From Bretschneidera sinensis (lineage: Eukaryota > Streptophyta > Magnoliopsida > Brassicales > Akaniaceae): a DNA stretch of 64,000 nucleotides. A program made the translations under genes and the position numbers. Where the stretch lies: contig CM043700.1 of the NCBI GenBank assembly GCA_023935145.1, positions 137,917,328-137,981,327 on the forward strand, read 5' to 3'. Below are positions 34,922 to 47,550 of the stretch, one piece after another; the first letter of the stretch is position 1; every line of letters starts with the position of its first letter. The notes beneath the pieces are model-generated. The model was not told the DNA's origin, did no database searches, and worked only from the letters and a program-made list of their open reading frames with translations.

Positions 34922-35578
34922 GGCTTAAATGCAAATATTACCCTCAATTGAGGGGTAAGTTACATTTTTACCCTCATTTCTATTTGAAGCAAGTTAAACC
35001 CTTAATTGAAAATTTGATACAATAAATACCATCCAATCAATTTTTCAACAAGATTGAGAGGCATATGCCTCATTTAAACCTTAAAATTCATTTTAGTTAG
35101 CAGTTGGTTGGAAAATAGATAAGAAAAATGATTTGAAATTAAAATAAAAATAAAACCAAATGACATTACTGTTCTTTTATAATAAACCGATCTAAAACGA
35201 AACATAGACCACTTATATGGTAAGAGTAATTGTGTTTATTAGTATATCGAACCAGTTGTACTTTTTTATGAATTAAACAATTATTCTCTAATGTTGATTA
35301 TACTAGTAAGCACGGTTACTCTTGCCATTAACTTTACAGAGGTCTCTCTGTTTCGTTCTACATCAATTTGTTATAAAATAACAGTAGTGTCATTTTAATT
35401 ATTTGTTATCTCTTTTTTTTCCATTTATTTGCTGACTAGAATATGAGTTTTAGGGTTTAAATGAAGCACATGCTTCTAATATGTTTAATTTTGCCAAAAA
35501 ATTGATTGAAGTGTATTCATTGCATCCAATTTTCAATTGAAAGTTTAAATTACTCCAAATAGAAGTAAGAGTAAAAAG
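34922..35578. mobile_element. Foldback element (long imperfect palindrome), copy 1
   Basis: The left half read forward and the right half read in reverse complement align almost end to end. Paired blocks run from outside in: 'tctatttg.ag', 'aattgaaaatt.gat.caat', 'caatcaattttt', 'catttaaacc.taaaa', 'aatgaca.tactgtt.ttttataa' and 'tata.ta.taa.cac..ttactctt'. The arms are about 300 bp around a loop of roughly 50 bp (near 35250-35300). The left terminus keeps 'ggcttaaatgcaaatattaccctcaattgagg'-type sequence (19 bases shared with copy 2); the right arm lacks the outer 45 bp or so. No coding capacity. A non-autonomous MITE or foldback element; superfamily unassigned. Confidence 0.85.
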
Positions 35579-36225
35579 TAGTGAAATGTTGTTTGGATAA
35601 TCTTATTTTGAAAACTATTTTGATACATTTTGTAATTATTTTTAGTTTTGAGTTTAAATTTAAAATCTATATTAATTTTATTTATCATATTTACTAAATA
35701 GTTAAAAATGATTAATATTATTTTATTTTTAAAATTTTTATATACCATGGAGGAAGAATGAAGCAGAAAAGTGAAAACTGATTTTAGGGCTATTTTTCAA
35801 AATCATATTAGAAAACACCAATATAGAGTTTTCAAAAGTTTTTTGAAAACTGTTTTAGAAAATTACTTTTGAATACTATTTGTCATGAATGAGTTTTTGA
35901 AAATTGATTTTAGCTTTTGAAAATCAAATTAAATGATAACGTAACGTTACATGGTTTTTGGTTCAATTCAAAAATTAATTCTTGCGTGAGGTTTCAATGT
36001 GTTTCAGGAAAGACAACTTCCATGATTTAAGGTAACGTTCTTAAACGATGTGATTCGATATATTATCGTTTTTTTGTTTTGAAAAATTGAGATATAATTG
36101 TATTTATGATTAAACCCGATGAATATATTGTAATTTACTTTAAAAATGTTCTGTCAAATAAAAAAACAAATACAAAACAAATTAATTAAACGAGTCATGT
36201 GTGCAAGATTTGAGTGGGGACTAAA

Positions 36226-36261
<36 letters not shown>

Positions 36262-39104
36262 TAAACTTAGCACACAATATATGAGATTATTCGTTTCCTT
36301 AATTAAACAATCAGCCGACCAAGAGAGAGGCAAAAGATTGATTAATATGGCACGTTCAACATGCATTTCAATTAATGCTATGAAATTAATCTGATCTTTA
36401 ATTTTAATTTAAGCAAGAAGGAAAAGATCAATTAAAATACGACAATCCTGTCAATTGTGTACAGCTCCTCCACATTGAACAAGGACCAATATTAAAAAAA
36501 CATATATATATATTCGACAAATTTATATGAATGTTTAAACTAAAAAAATCATAAAATAAATTAAAGCAGTACAAATTGTCATCTACGAATCAAATTCTTT
36601 GCACATTGAGAAAATTGAAAAATAAAAATAAATTATTTTTATATCTTTTTTTTCTATTTTTATTAATTATTTTATTAAAATATAATAAAAAACATTAATT
36701 CTCTTTTATTCTTTTTCATCACACGTTTATTGTGTAAATATCAAATAAAACATCAAACACCACCGACTGAAAGTTGATGACACGTCCTGAAAATCATGTT
36801 TTTTCTTTTGTTTTAACCCATTCCATGTACACGTGGCATTGATGTGAAAAATCTTTAAAAAGTTGACCACGTGTGCATTATTGTGTTAATCAATCATTAT
36901 ATCATTGGCTTTCACTTTTAACTTAAACGATAAGCAATAATGGCGAGGTATTTTGTATTTGGATTTCATTCAAATTTTATTTTAATTTAAAATATTTTAA
37001 AAAATAAATTGATATTTAATTTAAAAAATAAATGTTTTTTTAGGGTTTGAAGGCTTTGCTTTTAAAATAAACTTTTTGATCCGTTTTGTAATTTATAAAA
37101 AAAAAAAATCTAGGTAAAGTTGTGAACCACGAAAAATTTATATATTATAAACAACAAGGTGTCAAAAGAAATCTCATACAAATAAAATAAAATAAAAAGA
37201 AAAGCAAGAAAGAAGGAGAGAAGGAAAGAATTGCATTCCTCCAGAGGAATCTAGGAAGTATGGGGAGCATCTCAAACCCACAAAAAACCTGGGCCAACCT
37301 TAACGATTATGATTCATCAAGAACCTTACCTATGCAATTCCACGTGTAATTAAAAGAGTTGACCATATAGTCCACGTTGACATTATTAGCTCCACATCCC
37401 ATCTCTTTCCTTCGAGTCATTATTATCCCTTCCAAGAAACAAAAAAAATCCCTCTTGAACAATTTTAATCAAATTTAAAATTATTATATTAGGTTTATTC
37501 GAAATTTTATTGATAATATTATTTTTAAAATTTATATTTATATTAATATTATTAATAAAAATATTTAAAATTATCAATAAAAATTTCAAACTCAATCAAT
37601 AATTTTTATCAAATTTAACCTTCATTCGTATCAATTATCAACCTATAGTCATCATTATCCTTTCTGAAACCAAAAGTCTCTATCAAATTTAGAGGAATTT
37701 TTGTTCGGGTTTTAAATTAATGTTTTAAATCTATCTAAAATTTATTATAAGTAATTTTAAATTTTTTTATTAATAATATTATTTTTTAGTCTCATATATA
37801 TACTGACGTTATCAGTAATTTTTTTTAAAATTATTAATAAAATTTTGAATGGATCTAAAATAATAATTTTAAATTTAAAAAACCAATAATTTTTACCAAA
37901 TTACCTTATTACACTAGTTAGTACAGACAAATCTCCACCGAATTCAACAAACTTTATGCAACTTCACTGTTAAAAGTTGGAAAGGTACGTTTGTTTGATA
38001 GGCCCAACTCATAATAAAGTCGGTTTTGATAAATTATATTTTACCTAAAATCAATCGCTACAATGGGCCCTTTAATGGCAATAAGAGAGTCGAGGTAAAT
38101 TTTGGAAGAAAATTACTATTATGTCCGTAGTACGAGACCGTAAATCTTTTTTTCCAAACTGAACAACTTTGTGCCTTTGAATTGAATGATTCTATTTTGT
38201 ACTGAGTTTACTGGATCGTGGCTATTTCTATTTTGCTGTTGTGCACATGTTTTGCATGTCCCTTGAGAGTAGTGTTTTGACAGGTGAGTAGCAAATTTGC
38301 AAAAGAAAAAAAGTGAGAATATTTAATTTTTTCATTGAAAAAATTATTAAATAGAACCGGTGGTATCACGTTATCTATACGATAATAATGATTTACGTTG
38401 AATTATTAACTCATGTTATTTAATAAATATCATTACTGTTTTATGAATTTAACCAACGAAATCAATAACAAAATATAAATAACACAAATTAATAATTTAA
38501 TATAAATAATTATTATTTACGAATAACATGATACGATCGTTATTGTCTAATAATTTTTAATAATAAAAAATTATCGAATTATTACAACCACGATGACTTT
38601 GAATGATTCTTAATAATTATACAATGGCGGAGTCAAATTTTCAAAAAAAGTTTTAGAATTTTAACAATACGCAAATCAAATCACCTACCAAGAACCTAAT
38701 TCACTCCTAGTGACTGTCCTACTGATAGCCCATTTTCCTAATTATGGGCTAATCAATTAAATCCTACAACCCCAATTTAACTCCCCCAAACCCAAATTTG
38801 CATGTCGGTATGAAGAAATCAATTCAAACATGAACTCTCCCCTCTCAAAATCACCGACAATCAAAGCTGAGCTCCACAAACTGCCGTTGGTTCCATATTA
38901 ATCAGTAAAATTGTCTGGTGTGAACATACATATCCCACAACAGTCCACATCTTATAATATTTTGTTCTTATCAATCTTAAAAAGGTATGATGCAAAATAA
39001 CATGAACCCAAAACAATTTAATACTATTACTATTACTATTAAAGGTGATTATCACAAAGGTGCAGACTTGGTACTATTTTAATGGCGGCTTGGGTTCATC
39101 AACA
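35579..39104. promoter_or_regulatory. Upstream region of the ERF gene, with G-boxes
   Basis: AT-rich DNA with a TA microsatellite (36227-36256). Perfect CACGTG palindromes lie at 36830-36835, 36868-36873 and 37341-37346, the second and third next to TTGAC (W-box cores). They are about 1.9-2.4 kb upstream of the ERF start. ABA and stress regulation is suggested by these motifs but is inference. No gene was seen in the interval. Confidence 0.4.
36227..36256. repeat. (TA)n microsatellite
   Basis: About 15 uninterrupted TA units. Confidence 0.95.
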
Positions 39105-39111
39105 TATAAAA
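39105..39111 (+). promoter_or_regulatory. TATA box of the ERF gene
   Basis: TATAAAA lies about 120 bp before the ATG at 39228, followed by C-rich sequence ('ccctatcccttcac') suitable for a start site near 39135. Confidence 0.65.
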
Positions 39112-39227
39112 ACCCTATCCCTTCACTTAAGTTTAAAAGGGTTTCAGTCTTTTGCCCAAAAAACAAAAACCCACAATTTTATTTTTGGTTTTGCCATCTA
39201 ATTTAATTAGTATTTATTTTGTTTTAC

Positions 39228-41411
39228 ATGTGTTTACACAAGGTGGCGAATCAAAGAGGGTCAGGTGATCGGTACGTCAGGTTCCCTGCTACTACAGAGG
39301 GCGGCGGAGGAGATGATGATCAAGAAGACAGTACTACTAATATCACACAAGAATCTCAATTGAGTGATGATAGTTTGCAAGGAATTAGGCACCGATTACC
39401 AATAATTCCGCGTGGAATTAATGAAGAAACTAATTCTGCTATGTTCATGGGGTACAGTACCGGAGGAACGGAGATGTCAGCAATGGTGTCAGCTTTAACG
39501 CATGTTGTCTCTGGTCAAAGAGCAATTGATTGGGGATTTGGTGGTTCTTCTTCTACTTCTATGGCTTATTCTCCTTCAGAGTATTCTTCTTCTGGGACAG
39601 GGACTCCTTCTCCCTCTGCTGGTTCTGGAATTTGGATTGGGCAGAAGAGAGGGAGAGAAGAAGAAGCTAGCAATATTACTACTGCACCTTCTCAATTGAT
39701 TGAGCCTGTACCAAGGCTTAATTATAGAGATTTTAGAGGAGTATCGCATGGAGATTCTTCATCCTCTGGTGCAACTGGTTAGTATCAAAAATTCAAAATT
39801 CTAAACTACTCTTTTTTCCTCTCAAGAAAAGGGTATTTATTTCTGCCATTGAAATCATTTCCAATAATCTTTAGGGCTCCTATTTTCTTATCATTGATAA
39901 TATGGTAGGACTTAGGAGTTGCCTCTTTTATATTTTATATATTTTTTTGTTCTTTTTAGTACTCTTATACAAATTACAAATTGAAATCTTGGACACAATT
40001 TAGTTCTATTATACAAATAAAATTATAGAAAATTTTAATTAAATATAATCACTCCAATAATCTTGAGGGCTCCTATTTTCTTATCATTGATAATATGGTA
40101 GTAGGCTAGTAGTCCCCCCCCTTTTTTTTTTTTGGTTCTTTTTAGTGTATAAATTACAAAATGAAATCTTGGAAAAGTATAGTTTTATTATACACAAATA
40201 AAAATATGGTAGTAGGCTAGTAGCCCTTCTATTTTCTTATCATCGATAATATGGTTTTATTATACACAAATAAAATTATAGGAAAAGTATATAGGAGTAT
40301 GTGTCTGTGTGATATTTCATGTATTCAGGAGGCTAAAAATTTAAAATTAAAGGTTTTTTAGAATAATAAAAATTAAAAGCTTTAATTAGTTAGTGATCAT
40401 TTTTATTTTTATTTTTTTTGTATAAGCATAATCTTTTCTGTTTAGAATTGCAAACTTAGCAATGGAACAGTACATAACGGTACATATTATTACCACTTTC
40501 ATTAGTAAGATTTAATAGCTCAATCACTTCCATCTTCAAAGCAACGGAGATTTTCCCATAATATATGAAGTTTCCTTTCTTTGTCCATAATCTAATTTTC
40601 TCTCTCTTTCCCATTAACAGTAAAAGAAGAAACTACAAGCATTGTTACACCACCGACACCACCATCAACAGCAGCTGTGTCCTATGAAGAAACTGGTGAG
40701 AGGAGGAGGAGATACAGAGGAGTAAGGCAGAGACCATGGGGAAAATGGGCAGCAGAGATTCGTGATCCCCATAAAGCGGCGAGAGTTTGGCTTGGAACCT
40801 TCGATACAGCAGAGGCTGCGGCAAGAGCTTATGATGAAGCTGCATTGAGGTTCAGAGGAAACAGAGCAAAACTAAATTTCCCGGAAAATGTCAGGCTAGT
40901 ACCAACACCAATTCAGAATTTTTCTTCTACCCAAGCAGCAATCTCCACTTCTCTAACTTCCAATTTGGCTCCTCAACCTTCTCCTTCTACCCAAATACCG
41001 CAGTTTTTCCAGACCCAACATATTCAGGGATCTAATGCTGATATGTTGAGAGATTATTGGCATTACTCTCAATTGTTGCAGAGCTCTGGTGATTTCCATT
41101 TACAACAAACACAATTATCACAACAACAACAACAACAACAACAAGAAGCAAGTTTGATGGAACACATGTTAATTCAGCAATCTTCACAAATACCTTCGAT
41201 TCATCAATCATCGTTGTTATCCTCTTCTTTGTCTCCTTCATTTGTCGGATCTTCATCATCGTCACCCTCTGCTTCGTATCCTCTGTTTTTTTCTGATCAA
41301 CAGCATATGGGTATTTCCCGGCCACCGGGAAATCAAAATCAGGCTAGTGGGTCTAATTTTCCGATGCCTCCATGGTCAGGTTCCGGTCATTATCCTCCCT
41401 CCTCCGGTTGA
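39228..41411 (+). CDS. AP2/ERF-domain transcription factor, ABR1/ERF110-like
   Basis: Two exons, 39228-39777 and 40621-41411; the intron is GT-AG and splits a Val codon. They give 446 aa. A single AP2 domain covers about 215-273, beginning [18 protein letters not shown]. The WAAEIRD/WLGTF residues are those of the ERF subfamily (GCC-box binders), not DREB. The N-terminus [13 protein letters not shown] resembles group X factors such as ABR1/ERF110, known as ABA and stress or wound responsive regulators. An acidic, Ser-rich N-terminal region and a C-terminal part rich in Ser, Gln (a run of 8 Q near 355-365) and Pro are probable activation regions. A basic RRRR directly before the domain may aid nuclear import. 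The ATG is the first in frame after the TATA box; an upstream TTG extension is not used. Nuclear location and DNA binding are family knowledge. Confidence 0.93.
39871..40260 (+). repeat. Triplicated ~35-bp segment in the ERF intron
   Basis: A block with 'ctattttcttatcat.gataatatggt' occurs near 39875, 40070 and 40228. The second and third are linked by 'agtaggctagtag' copies (40098 and 40210). The wider unit includes 'tagttttattatacaaataaaa'. This is local sequence amplification within the intron. Confidence 0.75.
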
Positions 41412-42219
41412 TATTGATTCCTTTATACGTATTTAAATATTGAAGAACATTTTAGGATAATTTTTTTGGTGTACTCTGTATTTGCATGTAGGTTTTGGTT
41501 GATTATTGTTATTATTATATAATTATTATTATTGCTGTTGTAAAAAAGAAAAAAAAAAATTGGTATAAAGTTTAGGGGGAAAAAACAAAAAGTGCAAAGA
41601 TTAAGATATCTAGGCATCGTTCGTTGTCATGGATTTGATATTAACGTTCTCTCAATCATCGAAACGAAAGATGTAAAGGAAACCCAACTGATTTTTTCAA
41701 GCTTTCATTAAAGAATGTGAAGAGTTACTTTGTTTTGTTTAATCTCTTTACTTTGCTGATGATGGTTATCTTTTGCTTAAGGCCTTTAATCTATATCCTA
41801 AACAGTGTCTTGACCATTATACCCTCTTCGAGAAATTTAAATTACAGTAGAAAAACATGTTTAAAAATACCTAATTGATTTTATGCATGACACTGTAGAA
41901 TTAGTAGTTTGTGGTCGCAGTCTAAAGGGAGGATTTGATATAAGTCCAATCTATGTGCTTCGAGTAGACATAAACCCACCGAGATGAAGGGTTCCCTTTG
42001 AGAATGTTCTTTGTCTGTTTTTGTCCTGTGATCATCAATAAGTAGGTGCAATTTTAGTGCATCAGTCAAAACACGGAATTGGATTTATTGCAATTAATAA
42101 TTATTTTTACTTTTGGGAGCGAAAAATTATTGTTTAGATTGGATTGAAGAATTCAATCTTGATTCAAAGGAAACTTACTAACTATTGTAACAATATTGAA
42201 AAGAAATTAGTGAAACATG
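41412..42219. other. 3' UTR and flank of the ERF gene
   Basis: The first 200 bp are T-rich and likely 3' UTR. Nothing else was recognised; the minus-strand ORFs near 41423 and 41881 look random. Confidence 0.45.
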
Positions 42220-42573
42220 TGTTGATGTCGAAAATCTGTCGAGTAAGTGAACAGATTGACGGAGTATTTTCAATAATGAGAATTTTATTTATATAGTATT
42301 TAGAGGTAGCGTTCAATTAGAAAAGTGATTGATATTGTGCATCATGATATGATCAGAATTCTCATAGGTTAGTATTCTGATAAGACTAGAGTTTTCATAG
42401 GATAAAGTGTCTTAGTAAGATTAGGATGTTGATGTGAGATTACTATTTTACCATTTGCTACGTGTAACTATTTCATTGGTTATTATGTATTGTTTATGAA
42501 ATTATCTTTTTGTCCTTAGAAGGTGTCAAGTGTCGTTATGTTATTAGTTGAAATTTTTTACCCTACATCAACA
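42220..42573. repeat. Segment bounded by 9-bp inverted termini
   Basis: TGTTGATGT (42220-42228) and ACATCAACA (42565-42573) are exact reverse complements 354 bp apart from outer edge to outer edge. The inside has short repeated phrases ('cataggttagtattctgataag', 'cataggataaagtgtcttagtaag'). This could be a MITE or a solo LTR (TG...CA ends). No flanking target duplication was found. Confidence 0.45.
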
Positions 42574-43696
42574 CTAATCAAAACAATTACACAAAATTAA
42601 AATGAAAGACACAAGATTTACGTAGCTTGGCTTGTTTCTACGTACGAGAGCATATAAATTCACTATAAAAAATAAAAATTACTAAAGTTGTAAATAAATC
42701 TGTTTTTCAAACCATAACAAAACGCTTTTATATTTAAACTACAAAACAAGTAAAAAAAACTGTCAAACCCTTCACTGGATGAACTAAATCTCAATTTTCT
42801 TTTTCTTAAAAATTACTATAAAATATTACGGATCAAAACGAGTCTTTAAGTTGAATCGAAATACAAAATATCTTAACTGTAATCATGTAAAAATTTATTA
42901 ATAACTTTTGTATTTAATTATTGTTGTGATACATATGTTATTTTTTACGTGGTTTGATCAGAAAAGTCAAATTTACACTGCCGATAACCTCTTGCAAACT
43001 GTTCGATCTAAGTATTATTGACATGCAACCAACAAGCTACAAATTGCCATCTCTCTCTTCTATTTTTCTTATCCGATGTGAACTTACTAAATAGAGCGAC
43101 AAGAAGTCCGTACAGAAGAGGAACTCTTAGTAAAAACATGTTAACACAATTGCCATCACGATCACAAATATATTGTTTTGAACAAACTTTTGTGTTCTTC
43201 TTTCTCCTATTAAACGTGCATGTCTTCTAGCCAGTGGTTTACCAAAAAACATGATTTCCTTCTTTCGGACGGATTTTCCAATTTTCTTTCTATATTTTTT
43301 CAACTTTTGAAAAGATTTTGAGAACATGATTTTGATTATTGAACACAAGAAACGTGTAAAACAATTTTATTTAATATTTTTTTATGTATATATGTTTTTA
43401 ATTTTCAATGACGTGACGAATTTTTATCAAAAGAAAATGATTTAATTGATTTAAAATTAATATATTAAATTATAATAATTAAAAATATAAAAAATAAAAT
43501 AATCTTTTACATAACCCAAAAACACTAAACACTAAAATTAAAATTATTATTTTTTAAATAAAAACAAAAATTAATTAATTACCATGATCATGTTTAATAA
43601 GGGATTACTTGAGATTGAAGTACACGTCTCAGCTTGCCAAGATTTAGTCTGTCGCTTTCTCTCTAGAATGTCTCTATTTTAGATGAGGTCAGTACG
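42574..43696. other. Intergenic, no gene seen
   Basis: AT-rich spacer 3' of the ERF gene; small ORFs on both strands at 43018-43348 have no recognisable family. Confidence 0.45.
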
Positions 43697-43927
43697 CACG
43701 TGGGGTGCGGAACACGTGACAGGGGAGTTTAAGGATAAAGGTCAAGCTGTCAAAGTTTTAGGTGGGCCACCTCATGCGACGTGTGGCACACTAAGCATGG
43801 CAATTGACGTAATTTGCTTTAAGAATCGAGGAAGAGTCCAACATAGGGAATAGAGATGCGTGCAAAGGAGTGAGACGTGTACAACTTGGTGACCGTAGGT
43901 TTGGTAACCCATCACTTTGGACACGTG
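43697..43927. promoter_or_regulatory. G-box/ABRE-like cluster
   Basis: Perfect CACGTG sites at 43697-43702, 43713-43718 and 43922-43927, plus ACGTG cores at 43779-43783 and 43875-43879, all within 231 bp; another ACGT lies just upstream (about 43624). The stretch is also GC-richer than its surroundings. The neighbouring genes (ERF, plus strand; inhibitor, minus strand) both end towards it, so no known gene start is close. Confidence 0.5.
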
Positions 43928-46900
43928 CTTTATTAGTTTATTTATTTTACTTCCTAACTTGTTATATTAATAATATTTTTCTTTTTTAAATGGAAAATAT
44001 GAAAATTGGGGGTGATTGGTTGTTCACCTACCATTTCGGGTAAAGAGAAAGGCCAAATGGTTTGTTTATTACATTCCATTTTGTGTACATGTTAGGATCT
44101 CTTTGGGAGACCCATTTAATTTATTTAAATTGGTTTGAATTAGTTTGAATGATTGGTTTAATATTTTTTTCTTAAAAGTAATAATATAAATATATTACGT
44201 AAAAAAAATATTTTATTATAATTATTCGTGATTTATTATATCAAAGATCAAATTTATACAAGAATTTATTAAATCTTATAAAATATCATTTACAAATTAA
44301 GTATTCTAAATCACATCATATAAAGTTTAAAAAAATTAATTTAACACAAACCATATAAAAATTAGATTTTAAAGATGTTTGATTCATTAAATTCTTCAAA
44401 ACTTAACACTAGTATAGATTTTGTCCTAGAATTTTCATAATCAAATTTCATCATATCAAAAACATAGAATGAATGAACATAGAATAAACAAATTAATTCA
44501 ACAAGCTTTTTAAAATATATTGAAGTTAAATTTTTTTTCATGAGAATAAATAGTTTTTTTTCAATTAAAAAGTAATAAAAATAAATATACTACTCACATA
44601 TTTAAATTCTAATTGATATTTTTTTTTATAAAAACTAGCATTTTTGTTGAAGGGTTACTAAAAAAACAAATAAACAAGAATATATGTATATATATATATA
44701 TATGTACACATATGCGAAATATATATTGCAATAAAAATTAATTTATCAAAATAAGAATATATTCTATTAAATACACACACAAAATATATATTGCAATTCA
44801 AACTAACTTACCAAAATATGAATGTAATTCATCAATCTTAAAAATAAATGTATTTTAAATATATATAAAAAAATATTATATAATGATCAGGTTACTGGTT
44901 TAAATCAGGTTAAGAATTTTTAACCCGTGACCCAACTCATCCCATCTAATTCAAAAAAATTTCAACTCAAACCCAACTCATTACACTGATTTGAGTTGGG
45001 TAGGTGGGTTCATCGATTTTCATGCTCAACCTTAGAGTTGAACAATGAGCCAATCAATACAACCGTCATCAAAAGGCTCCATTTTGTTCTGATCATTTTA
45101 GTTTTGGCACATCTAGGGATACAATATTTACAATGTGAGATCTAATGTATAGATGATAGATTTGGAGTTAGAATAAAATTTTAGTTCTATAATTTCATGA
45201 TATTTCAATTCAATTGGTTGGATGCAAATCAAAATTAATTTGGAATGAGTTTTTATTTCTTTTATTATTTATCTTAAAATTTCATAAAATTAATTAAATT
45301 TATATAAAAACAAATAAAATGCTAGAAAACTATATGTATGTATATATTAGTACATGTATATGTATTTTTTTTGTTTGTATATACCTGTATAAATTTATAA
45401 AAAGAGTGATAATTATCTTAGTTTGTAATGTCGCTTGTCTTTATATAAGAAATCATAAATCAAACTATACTCGCACCAGATATGAGAAGGATAAGGATAA
45501 GAAAAAACTAACTCCTGTTGTGCGGTTCAAATTTTTTTTTTTGATGATATGTATATATATAAAGATGTAATAAGAAAGAGCAAGGATCAGTTGACGTTAG
45601 ATAAGAATATCGATGTCTTACATCACTCTATAACTTTTACACATAGTGTCAATTGATCTTTACACATAAGTAAAACAAAATTCTCCCATGTGGATAGCTT
45701 AATATCATTTTCATTTGACATAACCTCGTACATGCATCTTTCCTATTGATGTCTCCAAAAGAGTTTGTGGGAGTCAATATATTTCATAGTCCTGTTGAAA
45801 GTTATTCCACAAGCCATGTAATACAACCAAAATTCATATCACTAAATACTTTAAAATATCTAATTCAAAGATCTATGGATGGAAATACAAATACCTACCA
45901 TAGCTTTTAAAACAAACTTTAACAAAGTCAGTCAAAAAAAAGAGAAAGAGGGCAACATGATTTTAAATTTGGGTGGTTGGATATTCAAAGGGTAGGTTCA
46001 TGTCCTAAGTTCACAGGACATTGATTGAGTCAGAAGCCCAACACGAAGCAGCAAATCAGCAAAAGAGAGTTGTAGGGTACGTTTTTAGGAATCGGAAGCT
46101 GACAGCAACCTAACTGATGATCAGCTTGCAGATCAGTGGAACCAAAATGCTTGCTTGGTAAGAATCAATGGGGGAAGACTAAAAAACAGATAAGGAGAAG
46201 ATGATGAGGTGAGGTCTTTGTTCCAAAATGGAAGTGACCCAAACCAAACTTTTGAATAAGATAACGTCTGCTAATGAAAAGGAATGGTCCAAAACTCCAA
46301 ACATAATTATTGGGTCAGTATCAGTACCTGCCTATATATATGTAGTGAAATGTATGGTCTCAAATTTGGAGAAATTATTAGGTAAGTCCTACTTATTTAC
46401 TATAGACCATTCAACAACTAGAATCTACACCATTGTAAGTGGGTTCTGCGTAGGCACTGCCTAGCTTTTTTTGGGGTATCTAGTTATTCCCATTTTCAGC
46501 TCATAGAATATGCAAATCGTTCTGACTATATACATTAATTAAAATTCAGAATAAATTTTGTCCACATGATCCAAAAATGTATAATAATATTAAGCTACTC
46601 CATTAATTTTTAGGAACATGCCAATCGTTTCGGTTATATATCAATTCAAAATAAATTATGTGGACAAGATCAAAATTACTTGAAACGTGATTTGATATCG
46701 TACACGAGACGGGTATGATATTTTTTTGGTACGCAATATGAAAAGATAAATTTATAATTTGATCGTTATTTAAGATCGTACTCACGCAAAAATACTTTAA
46801 TTCAGATTGTGTATTTTTTTTTAATACAAAAAGAGTTAAGTGGATCTTCATTTATATCTGTTTGGGCTTGATAATAAGCCCAAATAAAGTTCATCATAGA

Positions 46901-47550
46901 AATTATATTTATAATCAAATCTGATTTTGACTTAAGCCAAAACCCCTTTTCAAATTTTTACAGTGTGGGCCAAATCCAAATCAAGAAACACTAACGCAGC
47001 AACAATGCAACATGAAACAAATAAGTAAACTTTAAGAAGAAAAAAAAACTGATTTTCCCAATACCCACCCATTTGATCAGTATCTGTATTCAAGGGCTTT
47101 CATGCAGAATGATGGTCGTATGGGTTTGATTAAATCCAGTTTCTTAAATCCCTTTAAAACTGTTTAGTAATATTAAAATCATTGATAGCCGTACATCTAA
47201 ATGATAAAATAGAAAATCTATTAGACAAGTAATCGCACCCTTTTTATATTTCTCGTGGCAAGAAATTTCTTACGGTAATTGTCATTAGACTGAAATACAT
47301 ATTGGATCGTTTGACAAAAAGGAATTAAAGCAATTGTTTTTTCAATACAATGATAGATAGTTATATCTCTAACCCATGTGACAACAATTTTTCTTATTCG
47401 TAAAAAAAATTGTTGGTCTCGAAATTCAACCCCAAAATCTCAAACGGCTAGAATATTAATAACTCTCGAGACATTAACCGAGCTAATAATAGCTTCTGGT
47501 TCTTAGTTACACTTATAGATTTAATCATCCATTGAGGGCCTGGAAGAAGC
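43928..47550. other. AT-rich intergenic region, repeats only
   Basis: No gene recognised. A diverged repeat with 'aaatatatattgcaat' occurs near 44717 and 44782. At 44890-45030 'cccaactcat...cccaactc...gagttgggtaggtggg' forms an imperfect inverted repeat like those in plant MITEs. ORFs at 45319, 46228 and 46603 show no family features. Confidence 0.45.

Noticed and set aside
36146..36394. ORFs containing Tyr-Ile repeats on both strands
   Set aside because: Produced by the TA microsatellite.
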